In this document: piece by piece, positions 26,556 through 34,762 of the stretch | Layout of the letters: every line of letters starts with the position of its first letter | How positions within the stretch are numbered: position 1 is the first letter of the stretch | NCBI RefSeq assembly: GCF_008705135.1 | Contig: NZ_CP023694.1 | Location: 4,631,001-4,695,000 of the forward strand | Length of the DNA: 64,000 nucleotides | Origin: Streptomyces coeruleorubidus | Lineage (GTDB): Bacteria; Actinomycetota; Actinomycetes; Streptomycetales; Streptomycetaceae | Direction of reading: 5' to 3' | Notes under the pieces: model-generated | Seen by the model: only the letters and a program-made list of their open reading frames with translations | Databases searched by the model: none | Told to the model about the DNA's origin: nothing | Made by a program: the position numbers and the translations under genes

Positions 26556-28013
26556 TCAGTTGTCGCCGACGCGGGAGCCCAGGGTGAGGTCGACGGTGTG
26601 CTCCTTGCCGCCGCGCTCGTAGGTGATCGTGACCTTGTCACCGGGCTTGTGGGTCCAGATCTCGCCGATCAGGGTGGGGCCGGAGTCGATCACCCGGTCG
26701 TCGAGCTTGGTGATGACGTCGCCGGGCTTGAGGCCGGCCTTGGCGGCCGGGCCGCCCGGCTCGACCGGTGTCGCGCCCTGGTCGGTGATCTGCGCGCCGT
26801 TCGAGCTGTCGTCCAGCGAGACGGACGCGCCGATCTTCGCGTACACCGGCTTGCCGGTCTTGATCAGCTCCTGGGCGACGTACTCGGCCTGGTTGATCGG
26901 GATGGCGAAGCCCAGGCCGATGGAGCCGGACTGGCCGGTGCCGAAGCCGCCGTTGCCGGTGGACTGGATCGCGGAGTTGATGCCGATGACGTTGCCCTGC
27001 GCGTCCAGCAGCGGTCCGCCGGAGTTGCCCGGGTTGATCGAGGCGTCGGTCTGGAGGGCGCTCATGTACGACGCCTGGCTGCCGGTTCCGTCGCTGGAGG
27101 CGACCGGGCGGTTCTTGGCGCTGATGATGCCCGTGGTCACCGTGTCGGACAGGCCGAAGGGGGCGCCGATCGCGATGGTCGCGTCACCGACGGCCACCTT
27201 GTCCGAGTCGCCGAGGGTGAGTGGCTTCAGGTCGCCCGGGGCGTTCTTGAGCTTGATGACCGCCACGTCGTAGCCCTGCGCGTGCCCGACCACCTCGGCG
27301 TCGTACTTCTTGCCGCTCGGGAACGTCGCGGTGAGCTTGCCGCCGTCCACCGCGCCGGCCACGACGTGGTTGTTGGTGACGATGTGGCCCTGCTTGTCGA
27401 AGACGAAGCCGGTGCCGGTGCCGCCCTCGCCGCTGTTGCTCTCGGCCTCGATCGTGACCGTGCTCGGCAGCGCCTTGGCGGCCGTGCCCGCGACCGTGCC
27501 CGGGTCGCGCTTGACGTCGCCGCCGCTGGTGGAGGCGGAGACCGTCGTCGAGCCGGTGTTCTCGTCGTTGTTCTTCGCCAGCGTGTAGCCGAGACCGCCG
27601 CCCAGGCCGCCCGCCGCCAGCGCGGCCGCCAGGATCGCGGCGACCAGACCACCGCGGCCACGGCCGGACTTCGGCGCCGGCTGCTGGTACGAGGAACCCC
27701 AGCCGTCGGAACCGGAACCGGAACCGCCGTCGCCGTACGGCGGGGAGGCCGGCGGCGGGGGCGGCGGCCAGGAGGGGTCGGGGGCGGAGGAGGAGACGCC
27801 GTGATGCGCGGCGTCGCCGGAAGCGCCCTGGCCGTGGGCGGACTGGCCCTCGGCGTCCTGTCCGTACGGTCCCGGTCCCTGAGGTGCGTGCCCCTGGGGC
27901 GCCTGTCCCTGCGGCGGCTGTCCCTGGGGGGCCGGAGCAGCGGGAGCGTCCACCGGCACGGGGGGTGCGGACGGGGCGGGGGGTACCGCGGTGCCCTCGT
28001 TCTCGGTGCTCAC
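26556..28013 (-). CDS. membrane-anchored HtrA/DegP-type serine protease with PDZ
   Basis: A 485-residue trypsin-like envelope protease. Residues 1-150 are a cytoplasmic Pro/Gln/Ala/Gly-rich tail with repeated PQGQ units, then one membrane helix (VAAILAAALAAGGLGGGLG). The S1C protease domain shows the triad: His in TNNHVV, Asp in GYDVAVIKL and Ser in NPGNSGGPLL. One PDZ domain closes the protein (GGPAAKAGLKPGDVITKLDD). It should degrade or sense misfolded exported proteins under envelope stress. The GTG at 28013 has AGGAGAG upstream. It is divergent from the phosphodiesterase gene; the 286-bp gap between them is relatively AT-rich and shows no clear site. Confidence 0.93.
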   Translation of the reverse strand: MSTENEGTAVPPAPSAPPVPVDAPAAPAPQGQPPQGQAPQGHAPQGPGPYGQDAEGQSAHGQGASGDAAHHGVSSSAPDPSWPPPPPPASPPYGDGGSGSGSDGWGSSYQQPAPKSGRGRGGLVAAILAAALAAGGLGGGLGYTLAKNNDENTGSTTVSASTSGGDVKRDPGTVAGTAAKALPSTVTIEAESNSGEGGTGTGFVFDKQGHIVTNNHVVAGAVDGGKLTATFPSGKKYDAEVVGHAQGYDVAVIKLKNAPGDLKPLTLGDSDKVAVGDATIAIGAPFGLSDTVTTGIISAKNRPVASSDGTGSQASYMSALQTDASINPGNSGGPLLDAQGNVIGINSAIQSTGNGGFGTGQSGSIGLGFAIPINQAEYVAQELIKTGKPVYAKIGASVSLDDSSNGAQITDQGATPVEPGGPAAKAGLKPGDVITKLDDRVIDSGPTLIGEIWTHKPGDKVTITYERGGKEHTVDLTLGSRVGDN

Positions 28014-28299
28014 AGCTTCTCTCCTCGATCCACGGCTGTCTTCTGGGTCGCACTCGGTCACGCTTTTTCACGCCGGCGACGGTCCTGCGCGATACAGCTG
28101 TGCTTGTCCCTTTGTATGCCGTCAGCTTTTCCCACTGGCCGTCAGAGCACCATAAGCGGTGGCTGTGGGTCCGGGGCCATTCTTTATATAGGTCATTACT
28201 GACGAAAAGGATGCAATTCCAGTGCCTCCGTCCGGACCTGCCCATCCGTCGAGTCCGTCCGACCGGACGCGTACCCGCGCGCGGTGGCACCATGACGCG

Positions 28300-29127
28300 G
28301 TGACCCACGCACGGCAGCATGTGATTCAAGTCGTCGCCCACCGCGGTGCCTCCGAGGACGCCCCGGAACACACCCTGGCCGCGTACACCAAGGCGATCGA
28401 GGACGGCGCGGACGCCCTCGAGTGCGATGTGCGCCTCACCGCCGACGGCCACCTGGTGTGCGTCCACGACCGCCGGATCAACCGTACGTCCAACGGCCGC
28501 GGCGCGGTCTCCGCCCTGGAGCTCGCCGACCTCGCCGCCTTGGACTTCGGCTCCTGGAAGACGGGCGAGGCCTACAAGGGGCGTGACGAGGACCCCGACT
28601 GGGAGCACCGCCCGGAGGACCGCGAGGCGACGTCCGTCCTGACCCTGGAGCGGCTGCTCGGACTCGTCTCCGACGCCGGGCGCCGGGTGGAACTGGCCAT
28701 CGAGACGAAACACCCCACGCGCTGGGCGGGGCAGGTCGAGGAGCGGCTGCTGGTCCTGCTGAAGCGGTTCGGCCTCGACGCCCCGGCCACCGCCGGGGAG
28801 TCCCAGGTGCGGGTCATGAGCTTCTCGGCCCGCTCACTGCACCGCGTGCGGGCCGCCTCGCCGACACTGCCGACGGTCCACCTGACGCAGTTCGTCTCGC
28901 CCCGGCTGCGCGACGGACGCCTGCCCCCGGGCGTGCGGATCGCGGGCCCGTCCATCCGGATCGTGCGCAACCACCCCCTCTACGTGGAGCGCCTGAAGCA
29001 AGCAGGCCACCAGGTGCACGTGTGGACCGTCAACGAGCCCGAGGACGTGGATCTCTGCGTCGGCCTCGGTGTCGACGCCATCATCACCAACCGCCCGCGC
29101 GCGGTGCTCGACCAGCTCGGCCGCTGA
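28300..29127 (+). CDS. glycerophosphodiester phosphodiesterase
   Basis: A 275-residue GDPD TIM-barrel enzyme that hydrolyses glycerophosphodiesters to glycerol-3-phosphate and an alcohol. The catalytic pattern is HRGASEDAPEHT near the N terminus, ECDVRLTADGHLVCVHD with metal ligands and the second His, and the C-terminal VHVWTVNEPEDV. No signal peptide is evident, so it is probably cytoplasmic. Start chosen at the GTG at 28300, which begins just before the first barrel strand; no strong ribosome site is visible and an upstream in-frame ATG at 28222 is possible. Confidence 0.9.
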   Translation: MTHARQHVIQVVAHRGASEDAPEHTLAAYTKAIEDGADALECDVRLTADGHLVCVHDRRINRTSNGRGAVSALELADLAALDFGSWKTGEAYKGRDEDPDWEHRPEDREATSVLTLERLLGLVSDAGRRVELAIETKHPTRWAGQVEERLLVLLKRFGLDAPATAGESQVRVMSFSARSLHRVRAASPTLPTVHLTQFVSPRLRDGRLPPGVRIAGPSIRIVRNHPLYVERLKQAGHQVHVWTVNEPEDVDLCVGLGVDAIITNRPRAVLDQLGR

Positions 29128-29381
29128 AGGTGGCGAGCCACCGCCAACCACACCAATCCCACCAGACCCATGCACACCTCTTGACCCCACCCGGCGACGG
29201 GCGGGATCCTCGCGTCTCGGCCACGCCGACGAAATCCAGCCACACGATTACAGGGAGTGCTCCGGCGCGTTCGGTCCGTATTCGATCGTGGTGAATGCGT
29301 CACAGGACGTGGATTGGCCGGTTTCCGGTACAGGCCAATGGGGCATCCACACCGTGGCGTGGGGCGAAGGAGGTCTCGGGG

Positions 29382-29933
29382 GTGGCGTTGGTGGTGGCAC
29401 AGGACGTGCCCACGTCGTCGAGCATGGCCGTACCCCATGGCCCTGCGGGCGTGGGGGAAGCGAGACACCGGATGCGCGCGCAGTTGCGCAGAGGTGGCGT
29501 AGCGGAATCGGTCATCGACGACGCCGTACTGATCCTTTCCGAACTTTTGAGCAACGCGTGCAAGCACGGCAGGCCCCTGGGCGACGCGTTCTCCGGCGAC
29601 GGTGACGTCCGTGCCGCGTGGCGCGTGGATCCGTCCGGCCGGCTCATCGTCGAGGTCACGGACGGCGGCGGCCCGACCCGCCCCGCCCCGGCGACCCCGT
29701 CGGTCACGGCGCACGGCGGCCGCGGGCTGAACATCATCACCGCGCTGGCCGACGACTGGGGCGTCCGGGACGACATCCGCGGCGAGGTCACCGTGTGGGT
29801 CGTCGTCCACGCCGACGTGTACGACCCGGACGCCGGCCACCGCCGCGACGACTTCGCGACACGCGTCACCGCTCCGGCGGTGTCCCAGATACCCGGGCTG
29901 GACTTCGCGGACGCCTTCGACGACATGGACTGA
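29382..29933 (+). CDS. anti-sigma-type ATP-binding protein (HATPase_c_2)
   Basis: A 183-residue stand-alone GHKL ATPase of the RsbW/SpoIIAB-like group abundant in Streptomyces. N-box ELLSNACKHG, G1 box EVTDGGG and GGRGL of the ATP lid are all present. Such proteins bind sigma factors or anti-anti-sigma factors, usually as serine kinases. The GTG at 29382 has a perfect AAGGAGG eight bases upstream, which decides the start over the open frame extending further 5'. A cluster of DnaA-like boxes begins 21 bases after its stop. Confidence 0.88.
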   Translation: MALVVAQDVPTSSSMAVPHGPAGVGEARHRMRAQLRRGGVAESVIDDAVLILSELLSNACKHGRPLGDAFSGDGDVRAAWRVDPSGRLIVEVTDGGGPTRPAPATPSVTAHGGRGLNIITALADDWGVRDDIRGEVTVWVVVHADVYDPDAGHRRDDFATRVTAPAVSQIPGLDFADAFDDMD

Positions 29934-29953
29934 CCCGGCGCCGGCCTGCCCCG

Positions 29954-30016
29954 TCGTCCACGGGGGGCCGGTTGTCCACCGGACCTGGGTGGTCCACAGG
30001 CCCCGTGTTGTCCACA
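29954..30016. repeat. four DnaA-box-like 9-mers with exact 18-bp period
   Basis: TCGTCCACG (29954), TTGTCCACC (29972), TGGTCCACA (29990) and TTGTCCACA (30008) start exactly 18 bases apart on the plus strand; the last is a perfect Streptomyces-type DnaA box. The intervening 9 bases are only loosely conserved. The array fills the gap before the SEC-C gene. Confidence 0.7.
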
Positions 30017-30090
30017 GGATCCCGTCGCCCGGGGCGCGAACGGCTAGGCTCGCGACCGTACGAGACGAGCCGTAACCGGGAGACCCATCG

Positions 30091-31056
30091 ATGGCCAAGA
30101 AGCGACCCCAGACGAAGGCCAAGCGCCCGCAGATCACGGACGGAGAGATCCCGGTCGTCGGCGCTCGTGAGCCCTGCCCCTGCGGCAGCGGCCGGCGCTA
30201 CAAGGCCTGTCACGGCCGGGCCGCGGCCCACGCCGCGACCGAGCTGGTGCACCGCCCCTTCGAGGGCCTGCCCGGCGAGTGCGACTGGGTGGCCCTGCGC
30301 GAGCTGGTCCCGGCGGCCACGGCCGGGCTGAAGCTCAAGGACGGCCTCCCCGAAGGCGTCCCGGCGGTCACGCTGGCCACGGTCCTGCCCATGGCCTGGC
30401 CCGCCCTGCGCCGCGACGACGGCTCGGTCATGCTCGGCCTCCAGAACGACACCTCGTCGGGCGACATCAGCCGCGACCTCGCCGACATCCTCCAGCGCGC
30501 CCTGGAAGCCGAGCCCGGCACACCGGTACAGGGCCGCCGCGCCCCGGCCGACGGTCCGCGGCTCCAGGATCTGCTGGACCCGGAGGGTGCCTTCGAGCCG
30601 GAGGTGCACAGCGGCTTCGAGTTCTGGGTGCCCGACCCGGAGAACGCCACGCCGGAGGTCACCGCCTCCCTGGAGCGGGCCAACGCCGCGGCCATCCCGA
30701 CCGTCAAGCTCCAGGGCGTGGACGCCGCCTACTGGTGCGAGACACCCGAGAAGAACCATTTGCGGTGGGTCATGCCCCACCCCGAGGAGCAGCTTCTGGA
30801 CGCTCTCGCGCGGCTGCACGCCGCGGGCCGGTCGAGCCTGGGCGAGGGCACCCGCCTGGTGGGCTCCTTCCGCGCTCACGGGCTCACCGTGCCGGTCTGG
30901 GACCTGCCGAGCGGTGTCACGGCCGAGGACGTGGAGAAGCCTGCGGCGGAGTTCGCCGAGCGCCTCGCCACCGCCTTGACCACGGAAGCGCCGCTCACGG
31001 CGGACGAGCGCCGCGCGCGGGGCGGCCTCACCAACCGGCAGGTCACGCTCAGCTGA
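30091..31056 (+). CDS. SEC-C motif protein, DUF5926 family
   Basis: A 321-residue cytoplasmic protein with an N-terminal basic tail (MAKKRPQTKAKRPQ) and a SecA-type zinc finger CPCGSGRRYKACHG at residues about 29-42, which in SecA binds SecB and ribosomes. The rest, starting LVHRPFEGLPGECDWVALREL, is the DUF5926 body with no known fold that I can assign. The ATG at 30091 lies 11 bases after GGGAGA. The combination of a basic tail and SEC-C finger suggests a ribosome or protein-quality-control role, an inference only. Confidence 0.85.
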   Translation: MAKKRPQTKAKRPQITDGEIPVVGAREPCPCGSGRRYKACHGRAAAHAATELVHRPFEGLPGECDWVALRELVPAATAGLKLKDGLPEGVPAVTLATVLPMAWPALRRDDGSVMLGLQNDTSSGDISRDLADILQRALEAEPGTPVQGRRAPADGPRLQDLLDPEGAFEPEVHSGFEFWVPDPENATPEVTASLERANAAAIPTVKLQGVDAAYWCETPEKNHLRWVMPHPEEQLLDALARLHAAGRSSLGEGTRLVGSFRAHGLTVPVWDLPSGVTAEDVEKPAAEFAERLATALTTEAPLTADERRARGGLTNRQVTLS

Positions 31057-31201
31057 CGGATCGTCAGATGGATCGGCGGGCCGCTCGACCGGCTGGTCGG
31101 TCCCTCGCACTCCGGACAGGTGCAATCCCTTCACAACTCCCTGCCGGGACAAGCCAGTCGGTGACCGGAAAGGGCGAGATCGAATTTGCGAACCGCCGAT
31201 C

Positions 31202-31270
31202 TCTTGTTACCGTTCCTGTAGCCCGGTTGCTGGTGCATCCCCCGTCGCCAGCAACCGGGTCTTTCTCTGC
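31202..31270 (+). ncRNA. candidate small RNA or structured terminator with C-rich loop (copy 2)
   Basis: A 12-bp perfect stem (31222-31233 with 31248-31259), loop TGCATCCCCCGTCG (31234-31247), followed by a T-rich TCTTTCTCT tail. The sequence CTTGTTACC...TAGCCCG directly upstream matches copy 1 at 18618-18683. It lies 150 bases after the SEC-C stop and converges with the secreted-protein gene at 31301. A plain terminator of the SEC-C gene is the alternative, but the distance and upstream conservation suggest an own transcript. Confidence 0.5.
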
Positions 31271-31300
31271 GCGCGACCGTTCACGGAGCGCAGCGACTCG

Positions 31301-31936
31301 TCAACTGCCCGCGTGCGTGGGCGAGTTGCTCCCCGAGCGCAGCAGCAGCGGCCCCTGGCCGGCCCGCCGGGCGAACTCCGCGACCGCCGTGTACGCCGCC
31401 AGGTCCCCGCGCGCGGGTTCGCGGGGCGTCTCACACGTCCCCGGCTCGTCCTCGGCCCCCACCGCACAGGTGATGCGCACGGTCCGGTCGCCGGGCCCCA
31501 TCAGGCTCAGTACGGCGTCCAGTGCCTCGCCGGTCGCATTCCGGTAGTAGGTCCGCGCCCAGATGTCCGCGGCCTGCGTCACGACGCAGGTCTGCGCCTC
31601 GATGCCGTCGGGGGAGGAGAGTTCGGGACCGCAGCGCGCGGCGGTCGACAGGCCCGGGCCGAACGCGGGGAGACCGGCCGCGGCGGAAGGCGCCTTGCCG
31701 TCCGCGGACGGCCGGGAGGGACGTGCGCCGCCCTGTCCGGAACCGGACACGGAACCGCCGCGTACGCCGGCACGGTCCGCCGAGCCCCCGGACTGCGTCG
31801 TGTCCCCCGCATCCGGGGACCCCGCGGACGGCACCGCCAGCGGCAGTGCGGCCGCGCACGCCGCCACGACGCCCGCGAGGGCGAGCAGCCGGACCTTTCG
31901 GGGGTCCCGGGGGCGACCCCGGGAATGACGTGGCAT
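31301..31936 (-). CDS. secreted or membrane-anchored hypothetical protein
   Basis: A 211-residue exported protein of unknown role. A basic start (RHSRGRPRDPRKVR) leads into one hydrophobic segment (LLALAGVVAACAAALPLAV). A low-complexity Ser/Gly/Ala stretch follows to about residue 90. The C-terminal ~115 residues look folded and contain four cysteines (RCGPELS, AQTCVVTQAADIWARTYY, ITCAVGAED, GTCETP) that may form two disulfides. The ATG at 31936 begins right before the basic residues. It lies downstream of the second Prim-Pol gene with a 55-base gap, so they may share a transcript. Confidence 0.72.
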   Translation of the reverse strand: MPRHSRGRPRDPRKVRLLALAGVVAACAAALPLAVPSAGSPDAGDTTQSGGSADRAGVRGGSVSGSGQGGARPSRPSADGKAPSAAAGLPAFGPGLSTAARCGPELSSPDGIEAQTCVVTQAADIWARTYYRNATGEALDAVLSLMGPGDRTVRITCAVGAEDEPGTCETPREPARGDLAAYTAVAEFARRAGQGPLLLRSGSNSPTHAGS

Positions 31937-31991
31937 GGCCCCGGAACATAACGCGCCGGGGCGGAACCCGGGCTCGGCGCGCCCTACGGCC

Positions 31992-32657
31992 CTACAACTC
32001 GGGCGCGCTCACACCCGTACGAGTGAGGGCCTCGACCACGGCGTCCACCACGGCCTCCACATCGGGCACCCACGGCGACGCCGAGCCGGGCAGCGGCGCC
32101 CGCTCCCAGCGGATCTCGCCCTGGCCCGTCTCGGACGGCGGCAGCGCCAGGTAGCCGCCCTCGCCGTGAAAGCGGAGGGAGCCGGGCACGAAGTCCTTGG
32201 CGTAGAGCAGCTCGCCGAGCTGCTCCATGGAGTACGGCTTCACGAGGATCGCCCAGCGGGCGGGGGACGCGACGACCGGGCCGAGCCGCATGCCCATGCT
32301 GTCGAGCGCGTCGAGGGCGCGGGCCGCCGGCAGGGCGGGCAGGGAGACCGCGCAGGGCGCCTTGCCGCCGGTGGCCAGGACGATCGGCGCCGTGGGCCGG
32401 TTGCCCCACCACCAGCGCACCATGCGCCCGTCCGTGGTGGCCGCGAGCAGGCCGGGGTCGAAGGGGTGCGCGCCGGGAACCGTGCATTCGGGGTCCGGGC
32501 AGCCGCAGCGGTTCCGCCCCTCGGGGTCCGCCGCCACGCCCGGGAGTACGGGCCACTGCCATTCCGTCGCGTAGGTCAGGGCCGCGCCGATCAGCTCAGG
32601 CCTCCCGTCGCTGCGCTTGGACAGGAGCCTGCGTCGCCTTCCGAGGATCTCGCGCAT
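31992..32657 (-). CDS. second stand-alone Prim-Pol domain protein
   Basis: A 221-residue protein of the bifunctional DNA primase/polymerase N-terminal family. Features: LIGAALTYATEWQWPVLPG at the start, a zinc-ribbon-like CGCPDPECTVPGAHPF, then WWWGNRPTAPIVLATGG in place of the Asp-containing strand, and WAILVKPYSMEQLGELLY. The catalytic Asp pair seen in the other window copy (IDLD) is not evident here, so polymerase activity is doubtful. The ATG at 32657 was chosen because the preceding residues are not conserved-looking; AAAGGAA lies ten bases upstream. Confidence 0.78.
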   Translation of the reverse strand: MREILGRRRRLLSKRSDGRPELIGAALTYATEWQWPVLPGVAADPEGRNRCGCPDPECTVPGAHPFDPGLLAATTDGRMVRWWWGNRPTAPIVLATGGKAPCAVSLPALPAARALDALDSMGMRLGPVVASPARWAILVKPYSMEQLGELLYAKDFVPGSLRFHGEGGYLALPPSETGQGEIRWERAPLPGSASPWVPDVEAVVDAVVEALTRTGVSAPEL

Positions 32658-33159
32658 GAGCGCTCGTTCCTTTCCGTTGCACGCCGGCAACACTGTGGTC
32701 CACATCACATCATGTGTCGATCACTTCACTGTGCGTACCTGTTGGCGCATCACACCCCTGCCGTGCGCAAGGGGAACCCCTATGGGTCGAGCATTGACTG
32801 CCTCCGCGGCCGTCCCGCCCATACTGCGTCTATCAAAAGCACGGGCGTGGCGTAGGGGTGGCGAAGTATGGCGTTTGCCGTCGCGCGTATTTCTCTCCGC
32901 CTCCGCCACGGGAGGATGGGGCACGGTCGTCGGTGACTAAGACGCCCGGGTCCGTCACCAGGTTCCGGGTAGTTCGCAACCACCCCTGGCCTTCACCGAG
33001 TACGTACCCATCGCGACCGTTGTGACGCTCCGTCGAGCAAGCCCAGTCGACCGCAATAAGCCGTCCCTTGCGGCAGTTTTAAGCCAACTTCGCATTTACG
33101 CAAGAGGAAGGAGACTTGTTCCCTCAGACCTCACAGACACCAGTAATCCCGGCAGGACA
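32658..33159. other. long divergent intergenic region
   Basis: About 500 bases between the Prim-Pol and SpoIIE-type genes, locally less GC-rich than its surroundings, especially 33030-33180. It must hold both promoters. I see a short AGGGG/CCCCT repeat near 32770 and an AAGGAG at 33107-33112 that precedes no good start codon. I find no convincing gene. Confidence 0.5.
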
Positions 33160-34677
33160 ATGCTGGACATCTCCTTACGAGTGCGTGTACATGTGGAGAC
33201 ACTGCTAGCGGCGCAGAATGACATGGGGGTTTGCGATGCTTTTGAGCAGTACGCGCTGGTCGGAAAGCCGGACGCCATGAACGCCCCGCACCCTCCGAAA
33301 GTGGCTGGAATCGATTCAACGGTTCCGGCGCCCGCACACACTGTCCCGCCCGCCGCGGCGAGTGGTACCTCCTCGTCCGCCCCGGCGAACCCCCCGGCCC
33401 CACCGGGCGCGGTACTCCAGGACCGTCTCGCCGGCTGGGTCTCCGACCTCACCACCCTCCACGAGCTGACCGAACGCCTGAACCGCACCTCCGCGCTCGA
33501 CGACGCGCTCCAGGAACTGCTGCGGGCCGGCGCCGCCCTGGTGGGCGCCCGCCGCGGACTCGTCGTCCTGGAACCCGGCGACGGCCTGGGCCCGGACACC
33601 ACCGTCGGCCTGGGCCTGGCCCGCGCCGACCTCGGCCACATCGAGACCGTGCCCCGCAGCGCCCTGTCCTACGGACGGTTCCTCGACGGACCGCCCGGCG
33701 GCGAGAGCGGCATCGCCGAGCCCGACCTGTTCGCCGAGGAAGGGCTCGACCCCCGCCACCGCGAGGTCGCGGCCCGCCTCGGCTACGCCGCCAGCTACGC
33801 CCTCCCCCTGACCACCGAGTCCGTCGGCCGCCTCGGGGCCGTCGTCTGGCTCTACGACGAACCCGCCGAACCGAACGAGCGGCAGCGCCACCTCGTCGGC
33901 CTGTACGCCCGGTACGCCGCCGAACACCTCGCCCGGCTGCTCGAGCTGGAGCGCACGCGCGCGTCCATGGCGACCATGTCGGACGAGCTGCTGCCCGCGC
34001 GGCTGCCGCGGGTGGCCGGTGTCCAGCTCGCCGCCCGGCACCGCACCGGCCCGCGCGGCGGCGGAGACTGGTACGACGCGCTGCCGCTGCCCGACGCCGC
34101 CCTCGGCCTCGCGGTCGGCTCCGTCACCGGGGCGGGGCCCAGCGCGGTCGCCGCGATGGGGCGGCTGCGGGCGTCCCTGCGCGCGTACGCGGTGATGGAG
34201 GGGGAGGACCCGGTCGCCGTCCTGTCCGACCTGGAGTTGCTGCTGCGGCTGACCGAACCGGCCCGCTCGGCCACCGCCCTGTTCGGCTACTGCGAACCGG
34301 CCGCCCGCAAGATCACGCTGGCCGGTGCCGGGCACAGCCCGCCGCTGCTGATCGGACAGCACCGCACCGAGTTCGTGGAGACGTCGGTCTCCGCCCCGCT
34401 GGGCATGCTCGCCTGCTGGGAGGCGCCGAGCGTGGAGATCCTCGCCGAGCCCGGAGAGACGGTCCTGCTGTACACCGACGGGCTGCTGCACCGCACCGGC
34501 GAGACCACCGACCGTGCCTTCGCCCGGCTGCACGCGGCGGCGGCCGGAGCGCCCCGGGCACTGCGGCGCGACCCCGGCGCCCTCGCCGACCACGTCCTGC
34601 GGAGCCTGCTGCCGGACGGGCTGGACGCGGCCGACGGTGCGGAGGACGTCGTCCTGCTGGCGGCGCGCTTCGAGTAA
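33160..34677 (+). CDS. GAF-SpoIIE (PP2C-like) phosphatase, probably degenerate
   Basis: A 505-residue protein: N-terminal region with HVETLLAAQNDMGVCDAFE, a Pro/Ala linker, a GAF domain (about 95-270) and a PP2C/SpoIIE domain (about 285-505). These phosphatases usually dephosphorylate anti-anti-sigma factors. The motif GGDWYDALPLPD is kept, but the metal-binding GDVxGHG reads GSVTGAG, and the final DD is ED, so one or more metal ligands are missing and catalysis is doubtful. LLYTDGLLHRTGE is present. Codon 6 is TTA (33175-33177), a possible bldA control point. The start at 33160 follows GGCAGGA; an upstream in-frame ATG at 33022 is possible but its extension looks noncoding. Confidence 0.83.
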   Translation: MLDISLRVRVHVETLLAAQNDMGVCDAFEQYALVGKPDAMNAPHPPKVAGIDSTVPAPAHTVPPAAASGTSSSAPANPPAPPGAVLQDRLAGWVSDLTTLHELTERLNRTSALDDALQELLRAGAALVGARRGLVVLEPGDGLGPDTTVGLGLARADLGHIETVPRSALSYGRFLDGPPGGESGIAEPDLFAEEGLDPRHREVAARLGYAASYALPLTTESVGRLGAVVWLYDEPAEPNERQRHLVGLYARYAAEHLARLLELERTRASMATMSDELLPARLPRVAGVQLAARHRTGPRGGGDWYDALPLPDAALGLAVGSVTGAGPSAVAAMGRLRASLRAYAVMEGEDPVAVLSDLELLLRLTEPARSATALFGYCEPAARKITLAGAGHSPPLLIGQHRTEFVETSVSAPLGMLACWEAPSVEILAEPGETVLLYTDGLLHRTGETTDRAFARLHAAAAGAPRALRRDPGALADHVLRSLLPDGLDAADGAEDVVLLAARFE

Positions 34678-34762
34678 CGCTCCTCGTCATCGCCCTGAGG
34701 CCGCTTCCGCGCCGCCGTACAGTGGAGGGCGGTCCAGCGCCGTATCGAGGAGGATGACCGCC

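Noticed and set aside
31202..31270. 6C small RNA
   Set aside because: The C-rich loop recalls 6C RNA, but 6C has two C-rich hairpins with six or more Cs; only one loop with five is present.
33116..33210. TTG-initiated short leader frame after AAGGAG at 33107
   Set aside because: Spacing to the TTG is too short and the frame has no support beyond the ribosome site; left as part of the intergenic region.
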